The position numbers were made by a program, and so were the translations under genes. Positions 1-11,079 of a stretch of 64,000 nt of DNA are shown piece after piece; within the stretch, counting starts at the first letter, position 1, and each line of letters opens with the position of its first letter. The stretch comes from Gentiana macrophylla (lineage: Eukaryota; Streptophyta; Magnoliopsida; Gentianales; Gentianaceae): contig CM047817.1 in assembly GCA_026214975.1 (NCBI GenBank), forward strand, positions 93,104,773-93,168,772. The letters run 5' to 3'. Below the pieces are notes generated by a model, which was not told the DNA's origin, searched no databases, and saw only the letters and a list, made by a program, of their open reading frames with translations.

Positions 1-22
1 AACTGCACATAGGGTGGTTAGA
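1..22 (+). mobile_element. Athila-B 5' LTR, left stub
   Basis: These 22 bases end with TTAGA (18-22), the target-site duplication of Copia-1, which reappears at 22913-22917. The stub therefore continues at 22918 and is part of the Athila-B 5' LTR. Confidence 0.75.
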
Positions 23-1440
23 TGTTGGTCCCAGAGAAGGGTGAAACTATAGTCAGAGGGGGGGGGGGGTGAATGACTATAGTGGAGTTTCAAAAACTTT
101 TCTTTTGTTTAAAAGCTTTTGGGCAGCGGATAAGTCCCTTCTTACTATATTGTTTTCAAATCTGTTTAGACAGTCACATATGTAAATTTTGATGTATGGA
201 AATTAAATGAATGCTGTAAAGTAAATTGCAGAAATTAAATTGACACAAGGCTTATAGTGGTTCAGGTGGTGTAATCCCTTAATCCACTCTTCTCTGTGAT
301 GATTGGAGGAATTCACTATTGTTTTCACCGATACAATAGTATGATTGTCCTTGGCTTCCCAAGCTTCACAATCTACAAGACTATCACTCCTTGACTCGCA
401 ATGCGGCTTCAAGTGATTGATCTTCCCTTTGTCGCTCCTTAAGATCAAGATCCTTCAACGGCTATCACAGATTCAACTCCTTCTCGATTGCCTCCGATTC
501 GATTTGCTTCAGATTTGATGTGAATGTGATTCACACACTTGCTTGATCAATCTCAGTTCTGAGTATGACTTTGTAGTTCTGATATTTGAGTTGATCACTA
601 GATGTATCCTTGTAAGTTCAGAGAGAGGGCTTTTCAAATTGACAGAGTTTCTGCTTGATTTTTTCTTTTTCAATCGTTGTTTGTTTTTCTGTCAATGCCT
701 TCTATTTATAGCCTTGAGTAACTTTGGTTTTGAAATTCCGTCCGTTGGCTATATTAATGAGGAATAATCCTTGATTTTATTCTTGATTCCCCTTAATTGT
801 ATTCTCCTTGATTTCGTTGATCGGATTCTTTCTTCAAACGTATAATGAAAACCCGTCCTTGATTGATCCTCTATTGATTGTGCATTTAATGCATGATCTT
901 CTGTATCTTCAACATATATCAAATCTGATCTGGTAAGTGTTACTTCGCCGTTTTTAGAACGGTCGAGTGAGCCTTCTGACTTAGCCGTTAGTTCTTTCTT
1001 CGCTGTTTTGTTTTCACTTTGCCGAAGGTCAGTCTACTCAGCCGATTCACTGTTTCCTTCTTTGTTCTAGTATTAGGAGAGTCTTTGTACTTCACTGATC
1101 CTTGATTTGGGTGAGACCAGTGTACACCATATTTGAACATTGAGTTTCATCACTTGAAAACATAACTTAGACTTATCCAAGGTCATCACAGACTTCCTTG
1201 GTTATAAGTCAGACCATAATGTCTTCATTACTTCTCTGCTGGTGCTTTGCTGGCTTCACTTTGCCGAATATATGTTTTTGCTTTGCCGTCCTACCAACTA
1301 GTACAATACTTGTCTGACTCAACTTATACAACATGTTAGACTCTAAGTAAAGACTTATACAGAGAGTTCTAACTTATTTCAAAGCTTGTTGTAATGTACT
1401 AGTATGGCCATCATCAAAACATAATAAAATGTTCCTAACA
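23..1440 (-). repeat. Copia-1 LTR, left copy (3' LTR of the element)
   Basis: This 1418-bp LTR matches the right copy (10880-11079 and 21698-22912) nearly base for base. It differs by small indels, including a G12 run at 58-69 where the other copy has G5 (10917-10921). On the minus strand it starts TGTTAGG and ends CCAACA. A TATA box on the minus strand lies at 702-711. Confidence 0.93.
702..1290 (-). promoter_or_regulatory. Copia-1 LTR promoter: TATA box plus GCCG-type motif cluster
   Basis: The minus strand reads ctataaatag at 702-711. Upstream of it, at higher coordinates, lies a loose cluster of GCCG-core motifs: acttagccgtta 979-990, ctcagccgattcac 1037-1050, and ctttgccg words near 1018, 1260 and 1281. 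The right LTR keeps the same arrangement at 22170-22760. The TATA box is read directly; promoter function is inferred. Confidence 0.6.
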
Positions 1441-1453
1441 ATTTCCCCTTTTT
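1441..1453 (-). other. Copia-1 polypurine tract
   Basis: On the minus strand a purine run, aaaaaggggaaat, directly abuts the LTR start TGTTAGG. This is the expected site for plus-strand DNA priming and fixes the element's orientation. Confidence 0.85.
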
Positions 1454-1660
1454 GATGATGCCAAAACCCTCATAAGCCCTGAACATAAGTAATCAACATT
1501 TTTCATAATAAACAACTGAATAAAAACTTTAGCAATTTTATTCATCCATCATAGGGTAATAAGTTCTAAGACTTTATTCAAGTGTTACAAACTATATTTT
1601 GCTCAATTCAGCCTTGTACCTTTTGAATTTTGTAGTCGAACCTCTTCCATGTCTTTCCAA

Positions 1661-4600
1661 TCAATTTGAAACTTCCACTTCCAAGAAGCCAAAGTGTGTA
1701 TTCAGATACACCTTGGAAAACTCTTTTGGCAAAAAGTCTGTTGAAATCAGGCATGGTCTCATTTGCCTTAGGTTCTCCAAAATATTTTTCAAGTCTTTCC
1801 TAGCCTCAAAGAATATGTGAATCTGCAAACTTGAGACATTTGTAGAGACTCCACTATTTCTGTTTCTCCATTCTCCCATAGGATTGAAGAATTTTGCCAT
1901 ATATTTGAAATCTTTTGTTGTTGGTTGCAAGTCTTTCGGTCCTTTTGCATATAGTGGTATGGTGAGCTTGGTTTGTTGTGGTTTGTTTGAGAAGTGCAAA
2001 TTCTCTTTTGACTTCATTGTAGAGTTTGGCCATATCGGTTCTCATCCTTTCATCCAGATAGCTTAGCCAATCAGCCCAAGCTTCATCTTCTGAGGAGTGA
2101 GGATAAAGTCCTTCCTGTACTCTGAAAAATTCTCTTACATGGTCCAGTACATCTGCATCATATTCTGCTTTGCTTTGGTGACAGTGTAAGTTACTGTGCT
2201 CACCAGTATATTTGAGAGCTGCTACCTCTGCTGGTGTTTCCTCTGGTGCTTGAGTCTGTGTTGATGGACAGATCCTCTTTGTTGACTAGATCCAGGCCTT
2301 TGTTGTCTGCCGGACCTGTCTCTATCATCATCTCTTCTTTGCATAGGGTGAGGAAATCCAATGCAGGGTTCCTTTAGGGCCTTTTCCACCAGTATATTTG
2401 GAGCTGCTGCTACCTCTGCTGGTGTTTCCTTTGGTGCTGAGTCTGTGTTGACTGACAGATCCTCTTTGCTGACTAGATCCAGGCCTTTGCTGTCTGCCGG
2501 ACCTGTCTCTATCATCATCTCTTCTTAGCATAGGGTGAGGAAATCCAATGCAGGGTTCCTTTAGGGCCTTTTCCCTTTCTTCTCGACTAATTCTCCTTTG
2601 TCTGTTCTTCGCTTCATTTTCGATTCTTATTTCTCTGTCTCTTGCTCTCAGTTGTTCCTCGGTGAAATTTGGAGGTCGATTGTTGATCCTTGAGCTTATC
2701 GAGTTTTCCCCCTTTTTGGCAAAAGATCATCCCTTTGCTGGAGTAGGATGCTATTGGTGGCCTCTGCCGTTCCAAGCAGAGAATCTAGTTTTGATTCAAT
2801 AGATGTGAATCTTTTATTATGATCATTCAATTTCTCATTGACACTCCTAAGTCTAGTGCCAAAAGCTACGCGCGGTGATTCGTTTTCTTGGGAAATGTGT
2901 TGCCTGAGGCCTGTAAGATCATTAGTGATATTGATGTTGAGTTGCTTCATCAGATCTCCTTGTTGTTGAACAACAATATTTTGTGCATCAATGTATTACG
3001 CAATGGCCTAAAACTTGTTTTCAATGGAGGAGCTTTTGTCATTAAAAGTGAAGTCATGGATCCGAGATACATTGCTTCTTTGTTCCAATTCTTCACCAAA
3101 CAAGTCCGCGCTTTCTCAAAAGTTTCATTTGTAATGCCGGTGTTCAAATTGAGAGAGTCTCTGTGCCTTGTTTCAAATTTGTTGCGGATCCGTTGTTGTC
3201 CCCTTGTCTTGATGTTGAGTGACATCTACATTTACATCTAGATCTTCAAGAATTTGGGTAGATGTATATGCTGGTGTGGCTTGAGCTGCTGTTCCCCCTA
3301 TCTCTATGCCGGGGGTTGTCTTGACTGGAGTGGCAGCAGCTGAACCAGTGTCCACAATGTTTGTCTTTGTGCATTTGGAACGCTGATGCACATGCGGTTG
3401 AGTGGCTGTCTTTGCTGGAGTTGTAGACTTGCCGGAGGCTTGTGGTTTCAAAAATGTAAGAAGAAGAGTAATATCATCAATTGCATCTGGTGCATGAGAG
3501 TCCTCTTCTTTGTCTTGACCAAGATCATTATCATGATGATCATTATCATCATTGTCATCATGATCATCACCATCATCCTGATGATCATCTCCACCATCTT
3601 CTGAGTCGTCACTTTGTCTCCCAGAGGTCTGGGGCAGTTTTGCCTTGGCTGCATCAACCAAGTCCCATAGAGGTGATTCATCAAGTACACCTACCAGAGT
3701 TGTGATTCCCAGAAAGTCAAATAGCCATGCTTCTTCAGCAAGCATGCGATCTGAGTCTTGAAGTTGTTGTTTGGAATCGCCTTCCTTCCACTCAAGATAA
3801 TCTGCAATTCGATCATCTATATCATTTGCAGACAGTTGTACTTTCTTCTGGAGATGATTCCTCATCCTCTCCAGTGTTTTCTTTATTAGGGTGCTGTTCA
3901 TCCGCACTGATTTCTTCTTCTTGCTGTTCTGCCTCAGTGTCAGAACCTTCTTCCTCTTCTTCTTCATCAATCAGTTTTCCAACGTCTGTCTTTTCCAGAC
4001 TTCGCTGAATCTTTTGTTTCTTTCTTTGACTGGTGGTGCTGCGTGTGGATTTCTTCCTCTTTCCTTCTCCTGCCTTCTGTTGTTGTTTAACATAAGTGAA
4101 CATGACTTTGGATTCATGCAGTTTGTGGAGTTGTACTGTGGGGACTTTGAGACATTGCAACAGATAGTGTAACTGAATCCCATATGACTTTTTCACCCAG
4201 AATTGTCCTTTCTTTGTCTTTCCTTCTTCTGTCCCCTTGTTTGCCGCTTTTTCTTCACCTTGGATTTGCTCTTTGAGTCTTAGAAAGAAGTATTTTGCCC
4301 AGTTGAATTGCAGATTGTTGTAGATGATTCCCATCAGCCTCATTCTGATTTCTGTCATTGCATTATTTGCTCCCAATTTTCCTTCAATGGTCTTGCCAAT
4401 TAAGGCAATCGAACTCATTGAATGGTTTCTTCATGAGATCTCAAACAATTGACCTTTGTAGATCCTGGGTTTGCCGTTTGGCAATGATTGTCCGAGAAAT
4501 CATCCAAGTTTTGTGATCTGAGATGTCACTTTTGCTTGGCCTTTATTTGAAAGTTTAAGATGTTTGTGAATTACCTTTTCAGAATCGCCACTTCTTTTCC

Positions 4601-4887
4601 GTTGTGATGATGCTACAATCTTGTCTTCTTCCCACTCGTCACCTTCTTCACGAGGAGCCCAGCACGTATTGTGCAGATTTCCAGAAGGAAATCAGACTTT
4701 CATAGCAAACCTCGGTTATGGGCGGATTGAGAAAGGTTGATAGTTTTAGGATTTTGCAACCTGCTGCCAATCGTTTGGCATCTTCGTCATTTCCGCACAG
4801 TTTCAAGTAGTGTTCTTCTTGAAAGAAAGATCCCGTGGCAATCGATTTTTCATATCTAGCTTGGGTGTTTGAGGAGGATGATGTCAT
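1661..4887 (-). pseudogene. Copia-1 env-like / ORF after pol, broken
   Basis: The minus-strand start is ATG at 4887, followed by MTSSSSNTQARYEKS, about 105 nt after a TATA box. Open segments in shifting frames follow: 4887-4648, 4418-3822, 3970-3173, 3225-2950, 2950-2696 and 2017-1661. The first segments look globular (hydrophobic and aromatic residues, then Lys-rich). The middle is strongly acidic, with Glu runs near 3950 and an Asp/His repeat near 3520-3600. A heptad-like helix that may form a coiled coil lies at 2696-2950, and an Arg/Gly/Gln-rich part at 2222-2531. The position after pol matches the env-like gene of SIRE elements. I see no signal peptide or clear membrane segment, so 'envelope' is by position only. 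Confidence 0.7.
2202..2574 (-). repeat. Tandem duplication (2 x about 186 bp) in the Copia-1 env-like region
   Basis: The block at 2202-2387 is repeated at 2388-2574. Both start accagtatatttg and end with the ccttttcc word. Because 186 is a multiple of three, the duplication would keep the frame. It encodes the Arg/Gln/Ser-rich part of the env-like protein on the minus strand. Confidence 0.9.
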
Positions 4888-4992
4888 TTTTATTAAGGTT
4901 TGAAAATGAACTTGAGTTTGTAATAGAAAGTAACAAGAGTAGGGTTTGTAATTGCCAAGAAAGCGTAAAGAATTCTGAAAATCTCTAAGTCT

Positions 4993-5490
4993 GTTTATAT
5001 AGTGTGATTTGGGTAGTGTGAACGTGGTTTGAATATGGAATGATTTTGTGACATAATGGCGTGATTTTGTGTATGCAAATCACGATATTCGAGTGGAATG
5101 GGGGAGTGGTTTGAGGTAAGTACTGATAGAGCCCGGGAATCGAGGAGTTTATAATTCGAAAAATAATATAATTACCTCCATGATCATAAGTTGATCGCCA
5201 CGTGTGTACAGAATAATCATCCATAATTTCCTTATTCTCCACGTGTAATCAGAATTGATTTTGTTCACACTTTTAAATTATCTAAGTCTTTATTTCGGTG
5301 AAGTGCCTTGGCTGGTCACTTAGCCGATCCAATAAGTTCTTCATCGAAAGTCGCTTCATTTAATCGTTTCTAACAATCGGTTAAGTTATCTTATTTGGAT
5401 ACCATTGCCTTACCCGCTACATCTCTGTAATGGCAAAGGTTGTACCGATTGATGGAGTCACTTAGCCGATTACTCAGGTTAGCCGCTATT
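4993..5490 (-). promoter_or_regulatory. Putative internal promoter of the Copia-1 env-like ORF
   Basis: The minus strand carries ctatataaac at 4993-5002, about 105 nt before the env-like ATG at 4887. Upstream (5317-5490) lie cacttagccgat twice (5317-5328, 5459-5470), gttagccgctat (5478-5489) and a cggtt/ccgatt pair. The LTR carries the related words acttagccgtta and ctcagccgattcac. No pol-like frame is seen from about 4890 to 5535, so this is a true spacer between pol and the env-like ORF. Promoter function is inferred. Confidence 0.5.
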
Positions 5491-5534
5491 TGATACTTAT
5501 TCAATTTCAATCATTCCTAACTTTCGGTTCTTAG

Positions 5535-5960
5535 CTTATTGAATCTTTCATAAGCGAGTGGTTTAGTGAAGATGTCGACCAATTGATCTTGAGTGGGTAT
5601 GTGTTTTAGGATGACATCTCCTTTTCAACATGGTCTCGATAAAATGATGCCTCACATCAATATGCTTTGTTCTTGAATGCAATCTGGATTTTCGTAATAG
5701 ATATTGCACTTGTGTTATCACACATGATTGGAATTGTTTTCTCTTCCACTCCATAATCCCTTAGTCGTTGTCTTATCCAAAGTATTTGTGCACAATGACT
5801 ACCGCCGCTATATATTCTCGCTTGGTTGTGGATGTAGATATGGAGTTTTGCTTTTCTTGAACCAAGAAACTAGTGCGGTTCCTAGCATTTGGCATGTTCG
5901 GAGGTGCTTTTTCTATCTATTTTGCATCCAAAGATATAGTCGAGTCCGAATATGATATTA
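5535..5960 (-). pseudogene. Copia-1 RNase H domain, frameshifted
   Basis: Minus-strand pieces match the end of Ty1/copia pol: EYIAA, then DYGVEEKTIPIMCDNTSAIS, then RTKHIDVRHHFI at 5563-5754. The sequence after that resembles the usual ILxxxPTxxQLVDIFTKPL tail, but in shifted frames. In the family this domain degrades the RNA strand during reverse transcription. The DNTSA block, which holds a catalytic Asp in the family, is still legible. Several one-base shifts break the frame. Confidence 0.85.
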
Positions 5961-5999
5961 ATTTAAATCCTCCATCTTTTGGATACCAAATACCAACAT

Positions 6000-7095
6000 T
6001 TATAGTGTTTTTCAAGTATTTGATTATCCTTTTAGTGCTAGAAGATGTGATTCTTTTGGTTGAGCTTGAAATCTTGCACACACTCCTACCGCAAATGCTA
6101 TGTCAGTCTCTTTGGCGATTAAGTACAATAATGATCGAATAATTCCTCTATACATTTTACGATCAACATCTTTTCCTCCTTCATCTTTTCCAAGTATGAC
6201 TCTAGCAGCACACATTGGTGTGTCTGTTTGTGTACTTGTATCCATCCCATATTTGTGTATCAAGTCTCTTGTATACTTGGCTTGACTAATGAAGATGCCA
6301 TCCTTCATTTGCTTTACTTGAAGGCCAAGGAAGTAGTTTAATTCTCCCATCATGCTCATCTGAAATTTGCTCTTCATCAGGTTTGCAAATTTCTCACACA
6401 AATTTTTCATCTTCGGATCCAAAGATTATATCATCAACATAGATTTGTACTAGCAAAGTGCTTGCTCCTTCCTCTAGTTTGAATAGAGTCTTGTCAATAG
6501 TTCCTTTGTTGAATCCATTCTTGATCGAGAAATTGTGATAGTGTTTCATACCAGTGCTCTAGGGTGCTGTTTGAGGCCATAGAGGGCCTTCTTGAGTTTG
6601 TATACTTTGTCTTCTTTTCCTTTAATTTGAAATCCAGGAGGTTTTTCTACATAAACTTCTTCTTCCAAAAGTCCATTTAGGAATGCACTCTTTACATCCA
6701 TTTGATAGACTTTGAAGTCTTTGTGTGTAAACAAATGCTAGAAAGAGTCGATTGCTTGAATCTTGCTCTTTGGTGCAAATGTTTCATCATAATCTATTCC
6801 TTGACTTGGGAATAGCCTTTTGCAACTAGCCTTGCTTTGTTTTCGACAATAGTTCCTTGCTCATCCATCTTGTTCCGAATACCCATTTTGCACCAATGAT
6901 GTTGGCCATTTCAGGTCTGTCAACAAGTTCCTGGACTTCATTTCTTTCAAATTCATTTAGTTCTTCTTGCATGGTTGTGATCCAATCTGCATCTTGGATT
7001 GCATCATCTATGGTCTTGGGTTCCACTTGTGATAGAAAGCAAGTTAGCATGTGCTCAGGTTGTCTTACAGTTCGACTCTGTGTGAATATCTCCAA
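6000..7095 (-). pseudogene. Copia-1 reverse transcriptase, frameshifted
   Basis: Segments in order on the minus strand are: 7095-6826 with DADWITTMQEELNEFERNE and AKWVFGTRW; 6734-6546 with [20 protein letters not shown] and [12 protein letters not shown]; the catalytic YVDD box at 6430-6441 followed by IIFGSED; and 6422-6024 with MGELNYFLGLQVKQ and the SLLYLIAKETDIAFAVGV block. These are standard Ty1/copia RT landmarks. Both catalytic motifs (QMDVKSAF and YVDD) remain. The segments lie in different frames with stops between them, so no enzyme can be made. Wording of the last block (ARFQAQPKESHL) is SIRE-like. Confidence 0.92.
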
Positions 7096-7254
7096 TGACT
7101 TGTTCTTCGGGATGGTCTCTTAGCCAATTTAGATCTGGTTGAAGTTGTTCTTCACTTGGTGCTTCCATACCTTCATCTTTGAGCATGAACTTCAACTTCA
7201 GTGCTTCATCCATTGTATTGGTAAGTGGTTCTTCTTGATTTTCAAAATGATGAT

Positions 7255-8340
7255 TTAGGATGGTATTTGGTATGGGTGCATTTGTATAGATTTCCCTTTG
7301 TGCTGCTTTCTCTTCTTGATCTTGAAGATCTTCACCATTTGTATTTGGTTCATCAAAACTACATGTATTGATTCTTCAATCACCAAGGTTCTTTTATTGA
7401 GTACTCTAAATGCTTTCTTTGGTGTCTGAGTATCCCATGAAGATTGCTTCATCAGCCTTCTCATCAAAGGTATGCAGCTGATTCATGTTTAAGTCAAAAC
7501 ATTTTGATCCAAACATATGAAAATATGAGATATTAGGTTTTCTACCATTCCATATTTCATATGGAGTCTTTCCATGATGTTTGTTGATGATTGATCTGTT
7601 TTGTGTATGGCATGTTGTGTTAGTTAATTTTCAAATTGAGAATCTCTTTGGTAAGCATGCTTCGCTATCATTGTCCTGATTGCTTCCTTGATGGTTCTGT
7701 TTCTTTTTCGCTACACCATTTTGTTGTGGAGTTCCCGCTGCTGAGATAGTTGATGTAACACTCCATTTTCTTCACAATAGGTTCTGATAATTTCATTTAG
7801 AAATTCGATTGCCTCTATCGATCGATCTTGATAATCTTTAGCTCTTTTTCATTCAGAGTCTTCTCAAAGCAAATCTGGCGACTTCTTGAGTGTTTCTTTC
7901 TTTTGTTCATGAAAATGGTCGGGTGAACTTTGAGAAGTCATCCACCACTACAAGAGTATATTTCTTACCACTCACACTTATCGTGTGACTGGTCCAAACA
8001 GTCCATGTGTAATAGATGTAGAACTCTTGTTGTAGATTGATGAGGCTTTGACTTGAATGAACTTTTTATTTGTTTTCCTTTCTGACAAGCATCACATAGA
8101 CTTTCTTTCTTGAATGTGATCTCTGGTAGGCCTTCAACTAACTTGCTCCTTGATAGTTTGTTGATGGTCTTGAAATTTAGATGATTTAATCTTCTGTGCC
8201 AAATCCAAACTTGTTGATTGTTTATTTTTGACAAGTAGATATGTTTTCGCCTTTGGTTGTTTTCGATCCACCACATACATGTTGTCTTGTCTTCTACCGC
8301 AAGAACTCTGTGTTGGTTTGATTGTGAATCACTTTGCATC
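7255..8340 (-). pseudogene. Copia-1 integrase (pre-integrase zinc finger plus core), frameshifted
   Basis: The segment 8339-7965 carries the HHCC zinc-binding module: WHRRLNHLNFKTI for the two His and CDACQKGK for the two Cys. Downstream pieces read VVVDDFSKFTR, then a degenerate core, then KTPYEIWNGRKPNISYFHMFG and FMGYSDTKKAFRVLNKRT, the usual Ty1/copia integrase tail. The domain inserts the cDNA into the genome. Frame changes occur between about 7960 and 7470. Integrase precedes RT, as in Ty1/copia. Confidence 0.9.
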
Positions 8341-8499
8341 CTTCTTTGTTGAAGTGCACATTGTAGCCTTTGTCACGAATTGGTGATGCTCATCAGATTG
8401 AAGTTAAGTCCCTTGACATATGCCACATTTTGAATCTTTAGATTGTTCTTGAGTATTGTGCCTTCTCCTTAATCTTGCAGGGGTTTCTTTACCTCCAAA

Positions 8500-9075
8500 T
8501 GTGACTTTGGGAACATCAAAAGCTTTGAAATCAGTGAGCCATTTCTTGTTTCTGTCATGTGTGCGGAACATCCACTTTGTCTATGTACGGACATCCTACA
8601 AAACAGATTAATTAAGTTTAGGTACCCAACACTGTTTGGGTCCATACATTAGCAATCATGCCTCCCATACCAAGGGTGTATCCGAAAGGTCTTCTTTTGG
8701 ATAATTGAAGTCATCAACTTCATATGTGTAAGGCATGGCGAGAATAGCTCTAGTATTTTTCTTGAAGGTATTCGATACTTTTCTCCACCTTTTGGTGCAT
8801 TTACATCCTTCTTCACTTTCCAATATGCGTAGGAAACCTTTCTTGCTTCATGTGTCTAGAGCAGATTGGTTTTTCTTAAACATATGATGCATTTTGTGAA
8901 ATGGTTTCCTCTTGTATTTTGGAGGTTCCACATTCCAATCATCCTCTGAGGGGTAAAGTCTGCCTTTACCTTTCAGATGGTTGTTGTTCTTGATTGACTG
9001 GAATGAGGATTTGATTTGCTGTTTTACTACACTGGGTTTTGACTTCACCGGAATAGGATGATCTGTTGGAATCAT
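8500..9075 (-). pseudogene. Copia-1 gag-protease junction and aspartic protease, broken
   Basis: A Lys-rich segment (9075-8848) is followed, near 8560-8600, by a minus-strand stretch reading SGCSAHMT. This matches the D-S-G-C-S-x-H-M-T protease block of copia elements. The Asp expected just before SG is displaced by a small insertion, so the active-site triplet is not in frame. I am confident of the location and less so of the exact limits. Confidence 0.7.
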
Positions 9076-9439
9076 GGTCCGTCCCTTTCTAAATTTTGGT
9101 CCACTAGTGGTTCGAATTTAGAATGGTGTTGACCATTATTCCTACTTTCATCCTCGATTGTTGTAGCCAAGACCAGATCCGATCCAAACTTTTTGAGGGT
9201 TTGTAAGTTGGTGCTTTTAGTGGTGCAGTGGATACCTTCACTTTGGTGAGGAGATTTTCTTAAGCGATATGTTAGTAAGATGTATGATCATCTCGCTTTT
9301 TGTTGATCATTTAAGTAGGTCTCTTACTAGTTAATTCGACTTTTGCTTTATCCAGTTCTTTCTTTAACCTCTTATTCTCTTTTCTTAGATCCTTGCATTC
9401 CTTTTCCGAATTTCATGATTCTTTTCAATTTCATCAAAT

Positions 9440-10741
9440 TTAGTCATGAGATTTTGGACTAGTCTCTCTTGTATCTAATGGGAGACTAGAGGATTGTGCG
9501 ATGTTAGATGTGGATGCATTAGATGAAGAACAAGAACTAGATGTTACCTCAGTTTCATCTGATTCTTTAGCCATTAAACATAGGCTTGTTCCCTCAGTGT
9601 CTGAGCTATCACTTTTATCTTCATCCAATTCTTTGGTCATGAGGCATAGGCATGCCTTTTCATTTTCTGAGCTGTCTTCTTCATCACTATCGTCTGAGTC
9701 ATTATCAGATGATTCTTCATGCTTTTCCCGCTTTGGATTCTCGCTTTAAGTGCCTTCTTGCTCTTTTTCTTTTCGGATGCTCTATATTTCTTCTTTTCAT
9801 CATCTTTGTCATTCTCTTGGGACAATCGGCCTTGAAGTGACCTTTTCTTGTTGCAATTGAAGCATCTGTATTCTTCATCTTTCTTCTTCATGTCTCTGTT
9901 TGAGCTTGACTTTTTGTTTGTGAAGAATTTCCTTTGAATGGTTTCTTTTAAACACATCAAAGCGTTTAACTAATAAAGCTACCATTCTTTTAGTTCATGT
10001 GTCTCTTTCTTTGATGCATTCGGCAAAGTTACTTTCTTGGGATGCACTAATGCGGTGATTTTGTGTGTCTCTGCCGGGCACCATCTTCGCCGTTCAATTC
10101 GAATTCATGAGCTTTTAATTGGGACATCGATTGTCGAGTGTCGGTGCTTGCAAGATTTGTTGTTCCTCTCGATTCATCGATGTTATGATCTTCCATCTTC
10201 GAGTAGTCCTCTCAAGATCTTCAAGCATACTTCTTTCGGGGATATATGTGTCCAAGCTGTTGTAATTCATCGATGATGCTTGAGAATCATTGTCCATTTG
10301 ATCAATGGATTCACCACCTTCATTTTAAAGTTCTCAAATTTACGTTTTGCAATGAGATAATTTGTTTTCTTTAATCGCTTGAGATCCTTCATTTATCAAT
10401 GATAGCTTGTCCAACATCTCCTTTCTTTGTTTTGCGAGTCTTTGATTCTCATGAACATGTTCTTTGTCTCAGGGTCTTCAAGAACATGTCTTTTGCAACA
10501 AAGTCCGATTTGCTCTTCTCCTGTCATCTTTGGTCCAATCCTTTTTAGGTTTGTCAATTTCCTTTCCTTGATCTGCCTCCTGTGCTTACCACCATAGTGA
10601 TTTTGATTGGTCCATCATTGATTACATCCAAAGATCTCTTCATGAGTTCTTTGCAAGATGAGATAGCATTCTTATTTTATATTCATCAAAATTGTTAACA
10701 TTAAACACAGGTACTTTTAACAAGAAGGTTGAGGAATCCAT
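9440..10741 (-). pseudogene. Copia-1 gag, broken
   Basis: A plausible start is the minus-strand ATG at 10741, giving MDSSTFLLKVPVFNVNNFDE, the usual opening of copia gags (a P-F-x-G-x-N-Y-like block), before a stop. Open pieces continue at 10297-10115, 9960-9637 and 9640-9440. The segment at 9960-9637 contains EYRCFNCNKK, the first half of a CCHC zinc knuckle whose His and last Cys are lost by change or frameshift. It is followed by the Lys/Asp-rich tail usual in SIRE gags. Gag forms the virus-like particle. Confidence 0.8.
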
Positions 10742-10865
10742 CAGTGCAATTGAAGATATAAATGTAAGTGTATGTAAAAACTCAGATTTGAAAACTACTT
10801 TGAAAATATGTGATCTCCTTATTACCAGAAATTAGATCTGAACAGGTTCTGATACTAGGAACACT

Positions 10866-10877
10866 GCTCTGCTACCA
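10866..10877 (-). other. Copia-1 primer-binding site (tRNA-iMet type, one mismatch)
   Basis: On the minus strand the bases just inside the LTR read TGGTAGCAGAGC. The usual initiator-Met primer site is TGGTATCAGAGC, so there is one mismatch. The 2-3 nt gap to the LTR edge is normal. Confidence 0.85.
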
Positions 10878-10879
10878 AT

Positions 10880-11079
10880 TGTTGGTCCCAGATAAGGGTG
10901 AAACTATAGTCAGAGAGGGGGTGAATGACTATAGTGGAGTTTCAAAACTTTTCTTTTGTTTAAAAGCTTTTGGGCAAATGGATAAGTCCCTTCTTACTAT
11001 ATTGTTTTCAAATCTGTTTAGACAGTCACAGATGTAAATTTTGATGTATGCAAATTAAATGAATGCTGTAAAGTAAATT
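10880..11079 (-). repeat. Copia-1 LTR, right copy, first part
   Basis: The first 200 bp (plus-strand order) of the right LTR, matching 23-222 of the left copy. It is cut by Athila-A. The last five bases, AAATT (11075-11079), form one half of the Athila-A target duplication. Confidence 0.92.
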
